Shown: positions 46,296-58,200 of the stretch, piece after piece
How the letters are laid out: each line of letters begins with the position of its first letter
How positions within the stretch are numbered: the first letter of the stretch is position 1
Origin: Bolinopsis microptera
Taxonomy: Eukaryota > Ctenophora > Tentaculata > Lobata > Bolinopsidae
Assembly: GCF_026151205.1 (NCBI RefSeq)
Contig: NC_087080.1
Coordinates: 3,885,096-3,949,095, forward strand
DNA length: 64,000 nt
Reading direction: 5' to 3'
Notes under the pieces: model-generated
Database searches by the model: none
Seen by the model: the letters and a program-made list of their open reading frames with translations, nothing else
What the model was told of the DNA's origin: nothing
Position numbers and translations under genes: made by a program

Positions 46296-49200
46296 ATGAT
46301 CAAGTTAACAACCGTCGTAAGTAAATTTCATTACATATTTTAATGTTTGTAAAGCATACCTGTGATCGAATTGTATTTGGATCTTTGCCATGTTTTGTGA
46401 GTAAGAACCTTGTATGATGATGGGAATTATATCGTGAATCATTATTTGCGATCTGAAATTACACCATTTTCAGTTGCTCTTATTCGCCACAGTATTGACT
46501 GCATGGGGTCAAAGTGAAGGTAAGATTTAAGATTTAACTATCAATAAAAATAAAACGTCTTCGGAAGAGTCCTTTTAAATTTCATTTGTCTAATATATTG
46601 TTTGGGCCATTCATCATTTTAATAAAGCCAATGAAGCAATGATACTACACCAGATTCAGAAAAAACAATAAATAAATTCTAATTCGTCACACTCTTTGCC
46701 GCCTTTTATACTATAGTTTCGTCTGTCTTTAAGCAGTCGTCATCAGTAATCCAGCGGCCATGTTGAATGCCATTCACTCAAATTATTTGTTATAAAGTAG
46801 TGTTGAAAGTATTAATATAGTATTTGTCTAATGTAGAAGAAATATTGTTCTAACGTAATTGTCGCTGTCACTGTTACACCGACTTTTATAATTATCCCCT
46901 TACACTTGCTACAACTTGTTACGTTCCTTCTCGATAAATAAATATCTACATCATCACAAGAGCAGTTATTATATAATTAGCAATTATAATTAGCAATTTT
47001 AATTAGAAATTACAATTAGTAATTATAATTAGCAATTATAATTAGCAATTATAATTAGCAATTATAATTCCTTCAGATGACGACTACTGGTCCCCTCCAG
47101 ACCCGGAAACAGAATGTGGACCTGGTGAAGGATTGCAGTACTCTGCAATGCTACTTACAACTAAGTGTGGTAAGGTTCTAGTCCTCCTTATATCTATAAT
47201 TATTTAAAGTGTTGTTTGGCTCAGTACTATGAAGACACTTGCTTTTACTTTTAGACGTTAATATAAAATATTCGGTATATTCGGAGGATTTTTCAGCTGG
47301 TGTTTTATCACACTGAAAAAAAGGTACATACTATAATTTTTCAGATGACTGTCCGATTGGTCAATACAACTTCGAGCGGTCACGTGTGGACGAGTGTATG
47401 AGTTGTCCTATTGGACAATTCAGCAGCACCACAGGGAGCACATTGTGAGACTATTATTATTAAACCTTAAACCTCAAAATAAGAACAGGGGCTACCGCAG
47501 CCAAACTTTGACAGATCGAAATGAATAGAGCAGCTACTTTGCCACGGCCAATGTTAACTCCGGTCGAAGTTGGTTTACGTGTTTGTGGTAGTAAGGGACA
47601 CACAGCAGTGACGTAACGTTGCCTGTTGGCCCCCTCCCCTTTACACACAGTAACAGGATGAGGGTGTCTAGTAAATAGCTAAAACCTGGCCTTTATGAAT
47701 TGTGAACGATCTCTTACAGTCTTACTGTCAGCAACACGTAAACTAACTTGGCAACTTGGGCTACATCTTGTTGAAAGTTAACGTTTTATATTTTGTAACA
47801 TGTTACTTTCTCTGCAGTTGTTATTCCTGCGAACAAGTTCTCGACAGACCCTCCACTACGAGGAGGTCGGGTTCCACTTCGGTAGATGAATGTGTTGGTA
47901 AATAACCGTCCCGCTTACAGTTTATGCGAGTTGATAGTGAAACACATCGATAGAATTGAGCATAATTGAAAGAAAAATTTGATAATTAATGGCCTTATTC
48001 ATATTGTAAGTGCGCCTTCATCTTCTGTAAATAGCCGGTTACAATGTAAATAAACCGAAGTAGAATAAGTATCAAGATACAAAATGTACAGCCTCACTAT
48101 ATTAGTATATTATTTATAAAACTAACCTAACCAAAATACAGATCCGGATGAAATCATATCTAATTTCGCTCAAGCAACGGTTACGATAGATATCACTGTG
48201 GCTGGAAAAGACTTCTGTACAGGCATCGAAGATCTCCTTATGGGAATGTCCAATGTGATACCATGGGATGGTCATTTCTCTCAGTGCAGGTAAATGAAAA
48301 TAATAAATAGCCCCTCTATGAAGTGTGCTACAGTGCAGCTGACTTACTTTATTGAGAAACTGGAAGGGTATACTATTCTGAGGTTGCAGGCTCAGTGCTT
48401 ATAGTTTATACCCTTCGACTTGATGATTTGAACTTCCAGAACAATCTTAAAACAATCTTAATGGCTGATGACATCATATTTTCAAGCACATGACTATACT
48501 TTGTCGTATCATCATGCTCTTATAATTATATAGTGCACTAGAAACCCGCAAGTCGAAAGCTTTGTTCGAGGAAAGTTTAAAAATCAGTTATGTTTTAATT
48601 TTTCTTCATCACTTCATCATATACAATATAGCTCTGTTATACTGTAAAAATCATGGATTAATTTGACTATGACGACAAAGTTGTAAGTATTTAGATTCTC
48701 TAAACGATGTGCAACATCGAAGGGTCGGTTTTAGTTCGATTTTCAATGTTTTTTTTCTATGTCCCCGTTGCCGGGGCGATCTCGTCAAGTTTAAAATATA
48801 CTCATATAGTATAGATATCTACTTGGTGATCACTTTTAAAGAAATTAACGCACACGTACTTGCCAGTATTTAGTCTTTGCCAGGTCGGTAAATAATAGCA
48901 CCTGAGAGGCAAGTGTGTGACCAGGTCGTTAAAAGGTTAAATAATAGCTCCAGAGAGGCAAGTGTTTGACCAGGTCGGTAAATAATAGCACCTGAGAGGC
49001 AAGTGTGTGGCCAGGTCGGTAAATAATAGCACCAGAGAGGCAAGTGTTTGACCAGGTCGGTAAATAATAGCACCTGAGAGGCAAGTGACCAGGTCGGTAA
49101 ATAATAGCACCAGAGAGGCAAGTGTGTGACCAGGTCGGTAAATAATAGCACCGGAGAGGCAAGTGTGTGACCAGGTCGGTAAATAATAGCACCAGAGAGG

Positions 49201-52200
49201 CAAGTGTGTGACCAGGTCGGTAAATAATAGCACCAGAGAGGCAAGTGTGTGACCAGGTCGGTAAATAATAGCACCAGAGAGGCAAGTGTGTGACCAGGTC
49301 GGTAAATAAAAGCACCAGAGAGGCAAGTGTGTGACCAGGTCGGTAAATAATAGCACCTGAGAGGCAAGTGTGTGACCAGGTCGGTAAATAATAGCACCAG
49401 AGAGGCAAGTGTGTGACCAGGTCGGTAAATAATAGCACCAGAGAGGCAAGTGTGTGACCAGGTCGGTAAATAATAGCACCAGAGAGGCAAGTGTGTGACC
49501 AGGTCGGTAAATAATAGCACCTGAGAGGCAAGTGTGTGACCAGGTCGGTAAATAATAGCACCAGAGAGGCAAGTGTGTGACCAGGTCGGTAAATTCTGCT
49601 ACCTGAATATACTATTACTGTACACACTAGTTAAGCAGTTTATCTCAGGTGGATATCAGTAATAATTAAATAAATCTAACCTTGCGTAACTGTTTCACAG
49701 TGTAACTGAGGACACAGCAGAGAACCCAGTTACCACAGAGATGACCCTTGAGGTGACCTTGCCAGCAAAGTTCGCTTGGTACTTCTACTCGGCAGTTAAT
49801 TTTGTTGACGTTCATACACAAGTCGTATCAGCGTATGCGGAATTAGGATCTTTCTATGCCGAACGCATGATGAGGTAAGGATTGTAAATTGTGATAATTT
49901 TGGTATGATTATGATAATTTATTGGTAGCAACTTACCCGTTTTACACTGTGTTACGGGTAAGTTGTAAATTACGGGTAAGTTGTAAATAACACGTGTTTC
50001 TAAAATGTATATTTATAAAAACCGACCTCTCAATCAATTAAATGTAGAGAGATCACTAAACATACTTCTACAGATACGTGAACTACTTAGTTGACATGGG
50101 GGGATTAACATGGCTGGGTCTTGATATGGATCCCAAGGTGCTCAAATTAGACGGTATTGAACTGAGAGGATTCGAGGCTTCTTTTAAAGGACACTGCAAA
50201 TACGCTCCAAGAGACGATGACTATTTGTGCAGTGAGTATTTTTGTTTTTGTACCTAAATATTATGTAACATTAGCTAAACAGGCGATTCCATTTCATTTG
50301 CTGTAAGTCAGTTCTTTATGTATTCTTAATCTTTCTTCTTAACTAGGTCTTAGACTCATATCTCCGGCTTACTGGATCAGACCATGGGCTGCTCACTCAA
50401 AATATCAACTCACTCTTAATACCAAACCTTGCTTAAACATACATTGTAATTTACACCAACTTTTCTAAAGGCGGAGAACCAGATGAGGATAAAGATGCAT
50501 TTCCCAACAACTATTACGCAGTCTTCTCTGTGACTGAAGGTAAATTAGACTGCTCCTCAAATGCTGGCCGGATCAAACTTAGAAACATAATCGAGGAGAA
50601 GGACCAGAGCACTGGCATCATTCCTTGTCAAAGCAAGTGAGTCAACTAAATTTCAGCTTACATTTATGTTTGATACTGATACCGTAGTGGTTGCCATTTT
50701 CGGTCATGAAGCTACAATTATAAAGGATTGGTTTATAATAAACTACGTGTATTCTATTTAAGGACTTAATTGTTTTACAAAATTCATCAGAGAGCGACGG
50801 AAAGTTACTTTCGGTCTTCTGTAATTTATAATTTATATCAAAATTCATCATACATATTAAATATTAATAATCATTTACCTACTCACTAATTTTAGGAACG
50901 GAAAGACTTGCGAACTGAGGTTTGTTGAGTGCAAGGAAGGTAATGTATACATCCAGGTGACCCAACTCAGAAAGGGGGAGGAAATCAATATGGATATGGA
51001 GATGGGGGTGAATGACGCCGAGGGAAAAGCATCTTGGACTTTCCAGGACGGGTAATAAATTTTAATCTTGTGATCCATCATGTCATTTTATTTAGTTATT
51101 TTACGACGAAGTAACACAATATAGGACGATAATTTGAAATGTTTCATATTCACAAAATATTTTAAAATATCGTTACTATGAAGTTACTAACACCACCGCT
51201 TCAGAGACTCGACCGTAAAGTTTGAGGCGTCTGATATGAGAGAAGGTTGCAATATCCAATTCAAGGGGATGAACAACATTGATGATTTAACAGATGCATT
51301 CGATGGTAATTGTTGATGATATTCAATATGCGATGGAAAATATCTGATAACACCAATATGCAGAAAATTTAAAATTCAGGTTTTTTTCCTTTTCTTAATA
51401 TATAAGTTGATTTTTATTAAACAGGAATCAGGATAACTTATCGATCTGAATTTCAGGATCAGACTGCATCTCTTGTGGGGCAGGAAGCTTCATCAATGAC
51501 TTGGGGGTGTGTCAGAAATGTCCCTTCGGATCGTGGGGAGATGACGGTGTCCACTGCAACTCGTGCGGCTGGCAATTTGCCACCCCTTTCTGGGGCATGC
51601 CGGACGAAGGCAAATGTATTCAAACGAACAATTGGGAGGAAGTTAGAGATTCCATCTACCAGGATTGGGAATCCAAACTGCCGAGATCTGCTGGAAACAA
51701 TTTCTTTGAGCTTGCTCTCACTCCTACAATGAATATGTGTGGACCCGTTCACGCAAAGAAAGATCTTGATGAAAAGTGCCTAACAAAATTCACTGAGGAG
51801 GAGCTGATATGGCCAGAAGATATGAACTTCAATTTAGAGGAGTGGACCATTGAACAAATTATATGCTCAGGAAGCAAGCAGGTTTCGTCTGTTTTCGGCC
51901 AGCTTTGTAGACCAGATTGGGACAAAACATGGGAAGAAGTTTTCAGCGCTCTTTTTGAACCTGATGAGACGGACGGTATTCAACAGTTGGTGATGGATGG
52001 TGTGTGTTTTGTTTTGAAGCGGGTCAATGATCTTGAAGTTGCGGACACCTCCGATGACTGTGCTTATTTGGAGAAAGATTTATATGAGATGAATATGCCT
52101 GTTGACCTCCCTTCTTTAGGAATAGACATGGGAGTTTCGGAGATACTTGTACCACTGTTTTCTGAAATGGAAAACCTGGTAACTATGAACTTCGGTTCAT

Positions 52201-55200
52201 TTGCTGATGCTGGCATGGCTATGATGGAATCCATGGGGATGGATGACATGAATGCACTTGTGGGATGGGATACAGCTAACAATTTGAGGGATATTGGTAT
52301 GAGCGTTCCTCGTGCATTTAGGATGAGCAGGTTTACGTTTGCAGCTGAATATGATGAAGAGCAATTTTTCTGTAAAGACGGTCAAGCGAAGAGAAGTTGT
52401 GATTCTTATTGTGACGACGATAGTTGCAGGAGATCTGGAGAAGATATAGGATTCGACCTTCAATGTGAGAGAGACGAGTGTAACAATTGTGCTGAAAGGT
52501 TCTTCTATTACGAAGGAGGGAGGGAAGTAGAATTTGAACGCTGTGCCTCATGTGTCGATGATTTCGACAAGGAAATTGACAACGCTGTTCTGAAAAGGGT
52601 CTTCAGGAACAATGTAGAAGCCCAATACGTCTGCAATGATGGGTGGGTACCTGAAGATTGCAACAGTAGGGCTAAATGCGACTACTCATCCGGTCAAAAT
52701 AATATAGAGTATCCAAATTGTATCCGGGATCAGTGCGATTGGCCTGAATCCGTGGAAAATGGCGAATTCTACACCGATTGGGGAACTGACGAAGAGATGA
52801 GCCCGGAGATGTGCCCTTATAAGAGTTTCCGGTGCTACGAAGGATATTACTCCGAGAATGGTAACAGGGTTGAGTGTGATGTTAGGGATGATTTTGATAT
52901 CAATATCGACCGGCCTCAATGTACGATGTATGAATATGAGTATGACGAGGACGAAAACGATGAAGGTGAGCCAACATTTTAATATTTTGGTACAATTTAA
53001 AAAATTAACTTATCAGACTATTAATGCATAGTTGAGCTGAATATTGTTTAAGCCCTAAAAAAATGATCGTTGATTACAGGAGACGATTTCTGGCAACCAC
53101 CAGCACCAGAAAAACAGTGTTATGAGCCTGGTCAAGGATTGCGGTATTTTGAAGGTGGAGAAGGAAGACAGTGTGGTAAGTTTCCAGACTTCCTTATACA
53201 GTAAAACCCCGATTTACCGCGGAGTTTGGGGGTATACCGATTTATAAATCGGAGTTTGTTTGTTTACATTATGGACGTTAAGTTCTATTTGGGGGAAAGG
53301 AGATGGCCGCGGTATATCGGGGTTCGCAGTAAATCGGAGCGCCGTAAATCGGGGTTTTACTATAGCTATCATTATTCAATTTAAAGTGTAGTTCATCTTG
53401 ACTCGGTAAACTATAAAGTTATGTTTTTATACTTCAACTAAAGATAAGACATCCGGCGAAAAGGGTTTTTTCAACTGGTGTTTGAACCTTGATCACACTA
53501 AAAATATACGTACTTAGTACTATAATTTTTCAGATGACTGTCCGATTGGTCAATACAACTTCGAGGGGTCACGTGTGGACGAGTGTATGAGTTGTCCTAT
53601 TGGACAATTCAGCAGCACCACAAGGAGCACATTGTGAGCATTTTAGTTTCATAATTTTGATATTGTCTGAAAATTGTTGGTTTGTGCACTGCCACTATTT
53701 ACTTATTTATGTGAATGGCATACATTGTGCCACCCCATGGCAACATTAAAAATTGAAAAAATATTGACTCTGTTAGATTGTTTATTAATTTTCGTTGTTG
53801 CTTCTGTTTAAATTGAAACAGACTGGCAAAAACTCAAATACGCGGAGGGAAAAAATGTTGTATTTAATCTTAGCCCCTCTACGACCAATATGGCATTTGG
53901 CCAATTATGGCCATTATTTAACCGGTAACCTTTCTTCAGTTGCTACTCCTGCGAAGAGGCCTTCGACAAGCCCATGACAACAAGGTTTATTGGCTCTTCT
54001 TCAATGGATGACTGCGTTGGTGAGTGCTTAAAGTTTATATAATTCAAGGGTTCGTCCGCGGTACTCGATTAAGAAAATATCCCTCGCTCATTTAAAAAAT
54101 ATATATATTTTGTTTAAAGCTGTAAAAAGTGAACGCCTTCACTGGTCCATGGCAGTGTGCATATAAACGCGCTCGTTCTTGTGCTGATATTGTTTGGTGG
54201 TGCCTTTAACAATTACAAGAAGGCCTGGAGTGATAAACTGCCCCTAAACAAACGTCTAATACTGTATAATGCTTTAGTCGTATCGGTTCTTATGTACAAC
54301 TCATCCTGTTGGGCCGTCCCCAAAATATTCCTTGAAAAACTAGATGTTGTTCACCGCAGACATCTTCGCACTATTTTGAATATAAAGTACCCAGGAGTCA
54401 TCTCCAACAAAAACTTGTATAAACGCTGCAATGCTGAACCATTGTCAGAAAAAGTGGCCCGTAGTCGGTGGAGAATGTTAGGACATGTTTTGCGGGGTCC
54501 TATTGACGGACCAGCGTTTTCTTCCCTCATTTTTGCCATCAATACACTGGACTTACCAGGGAGAAGAGGAAGACCCCAAAGCAATCTATTCTCGCTGATT
54601 GTGCATGATTTATGTAAAAGAAATCTTTATTTGAATAATATCTTTGACCTGCATTATCTCCGTAATTTGAGTTATGACAAGAAATATTGGCGGAAATTGC
54701 AATGGAGTTTTTAATTTTTAGTTTTTGTTTTAGGGAAAGATTAGACTTGGGCGTTCTTTTTTAACTATCCCTTGTTTAGAACTTTGATTTAATAATTAAA
54801 GCTGCACTTAGAACATACTTTAATATTTATAGATATATGTAACTAAATCTGTCGGTATAGAATTAACTTTTACAAAATTCAATACAGATCCGGATGAAGT
54901 TATAGCCAATTTTGCTCAAGCAACAGTTGGGCTAGATATCACTGTGGCTGGAAAAGATTTCTGTACAGGCATCGAAAATCTTCTCTGGGGAGTCTCCAAT
55001 GTGTTACCTTGGGATGGTCACTTTACCAAGTGCAGGTAATTACTTCTTGAGTTCTTCGTCAATTGATCAAAGAGAACAATTTAACCAAAATATCAGATGC
55101 ATCGAGGTAAGATGAACTAAACAGGAACAAGGAAGCAACTGACCACATCTTCGAGTTTTGATTTAAGAATAAAAATGAGCTGCATCGACCAACATGTAGT

Positions 55201-58200
55201 GGGGTCCTCCTTGGCAAATCTTTGCGGACAGATTGATAATGCTATTAATTATTTGGTCGGTAATTGGGAAAAGTGGATCCAATATGAATCTAAACGAATC
55301 TTTTTCGTTTTTATTTTTAATACTAGTACTACCACGATTGAGTTTGGGTCATATTTAGCTGGATCACTGTTTGTGTGGCATTGAATCTCAGTAGATGAAG
55401 ACTGCCAGTGGTGCAGCTAGATGATACTATACCCACTATAGCTGATAGCACTAGTCAAATGTATAGTCCTGGTATGTCTCATGCGAATTAAATTAATTAT
55501 CGATTAAATCTAATTCTTTCACAGTGTTATGGTCGAGGACACAACTATCACGGAGATGACTCTTGAGGTGAAATTGCCAGCAAAGTTCGCTTGGTACTTT
55601 CACTCGGCACTCAGTTATGTAGAAGTATGGAGGGAAGTTGTAACAGCTTATGTGGAATTGGGATCTTTTTATGCAGAACGCCTTATGAAGTAAGATGCTG
55701 TGAATTATGAAATGATGTCGATTATTTAGTTATTTTTAATTGTAAGCGATGGTACCGCTAGCCCACAAGGAATGTTATTTAAAATTAATATTTAGTATTT
55801 ATTCTAATGACGGACTTAGTGGGTCCATTTATTTTTGGGTATGTCGGAATTTGGCATCGAAGATTACACCGTTAGGTAATGATTTTTAACTTTTTCAGCT
55901 ATGTGAACTTCATTTCTGATATGGGAGAATTGAAGTGGTTGGGTTTAAATATGGACCCCGATCTGCTACAATTAGATGGAATCGAACTGAGAGAATTCAA
56001 TCCTTCATTTAAGGGACACTGTAAATACGCTTCAAGATTTGACGACTACTTCTGCAGTGAGTACTAGTAGTAGTTACTAAGTTACTAGTTACTAGTTATT
56101 GTGTTTTTCGTCTCATAACTTCTCCGATTACCCATGAATTAGTATTTATGCGATAATATCTCAACCGGACTGCGTCTATAACTATAAGTTTTCTAGTGCA
56201 GCATTAATTGTGAAACATAAATCAACTACAAATCTGACATTACGTACAAGAATAAGCTATAAAGTCATCCAGTTTAAGCTGTTTAATGTCTGATTTTCGT
56301 GTGATAAGAAGAATCCGACCGCTCATTGATGACATGACTCTTGAGCTTCCTCGTGAATACAGTCATGACCAATCTGATCTTAACAGAATTGTAACTTACA
56401 CCAACTTTTCTAAAGCCGGAGAACCAGATAAGGATAAAGATTTATTTCTCAACAACTATTACGCACTCTTCACTGTGACTGAAGGTAAATTAGACTGCTC
56501 CTCAAATGCTGGCCGCATCAAACTTAGAAACATAATCGAGGAGAAGGACCAGAGCACTGGCATCATTCCTTGTCAAAGCAGGTGAGTCAACAACATTCCA
56601 GCTTACATTTATGTTTGATACTGATACCGTAGTGGTTGCCATTTTCGGTCATGAAGCTACAATTATAAAGGATTGGTTTATAATAAACTACGTGTATTCT
56701 ATTTAAGGACTTAATTGTTTTACAAAATTCATCAGAGAGCGACGGAAAGTTACTTTCGGTCTTCTGTAATTTATAATTTATATCAAAATTCATCATACAT
56801 ATTAATAATCATTTACCTACTCGCTAATTTTAGGAACGAAGAGACTTGCGAACTGAGGTTTGTTGAGTGCAAGGAAGGTAATGTATACATCCAGGTGACC
56901 CAACTCAGAAAGGGGGAGGAAATCAATATTGATATGGAGATGGGGGTAAATGACGCCGAGGGAAAAGCATCTTGGACTTTCCAGGACGGGTAATATATCT
57001 TAATCTTATGATCCATCGACCATCATGTCATTTCATCAAATTATTTTACGACGAAGTAACACAATATAGGACGATAATTTGAAATGTTTCATATTCACAA
57101 AATATTTTAAAATATCGTTACTAATACTATGAAGTTACTTACACCACCGCTTCAGAGAATCGACCGTAAAGTTTGAGGCGTCTGATATGAGAGAAGGTTG
57201 CAATATCCAAAAAAAGGGGATGAACAACATTGATGATTTAACAAATGCATTCAAAGGTAATTATTGACATACCTTATCAGACATAATTGTCACGGACAAG
57301 TTTTTCACGGACCAAATTTTTCACGGACATAATTATTCACGCTTATAAGTTCTTCAGCTTGAAAGTAATGTCCGTGATAATTATGGCCGATAAGGTATCT
57401 AATAGTAATATGCGATGAAAAATATTTGATAACAGCAATATGCAGAAAATTTAAAATTCTGTTTTTTTCTTAAGTTGATTTTTATTAAATAGGAATCAGG
57501 ATAACTTATCGATCTGAATTTCAGGATTAGACTGCATCTCTTGTGGGGCAGGAAGCTTCATCAATGACTTGGGGGTGTGTCAGAAATGTCCCTTCGGATC
57601 TTGGGGAGATGACGGTGTCCACTGCAACTCGTGCGGCTGGCAATTTGCCACACCCTTCTGGGGCATGCCGGACGAAGGCAAATGTATTCAAACGAACAAT
57701 TGGGAGGAAGTTAGAGATTCCATCTACCAGGATTGGGAATCCAAACTGCCGAGATCTGCTGGAAACAATTTCTTTGAGCTTGCTCTCACTCCTACAATGA
57801 ATATGTGTGGTCCCGTTCACGCAAAGAAAGATCTTGATGGAAAGTGCCTAACAAAATTCACTGAGGAGGAGCTGATATGGCCAGAAGATATGAACTTCAA
57901 TTTAGAGGAGTGGACCCTTGAACAAATTATATGCTCAGGAAGCAAGCAGGTTTCGTCTGTTTTCGGCCAGCTTTGTAGACCAGATTGGGACAAAACATGG
58001 GAAGAAGTTTTCAGCGCTCTTTTTGAACCTGATGAGACGGACGGTATTCAACAGTTGGTGATGGATGGTGTGTGTTTTGTTTTGAAGCGGGTCAATGATC
58101 TTGAAGTTGCGGACACCTCCGATGACTGTGCTTATTTGGAGAAAGATTTATATGAGATGAATATGCCTGTTGACCTCCCTTCTATAGGAATAGACATGGG

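Noticed and set aside
48870-49627. Three overlapping minus-strand ORFs of 211-232 codons
   Set aside because: They are the three frames of one 41-bp tandem repeat without stops; the peptides repeat the same LASLVLLFTDLVTH-type strings and there is no gene context.
54157-54714. Host gene exon in intron 15
   Set aside because: The protein is a LINE reverse-transcriptase tail; exons 15 and 16 join in phase without it.
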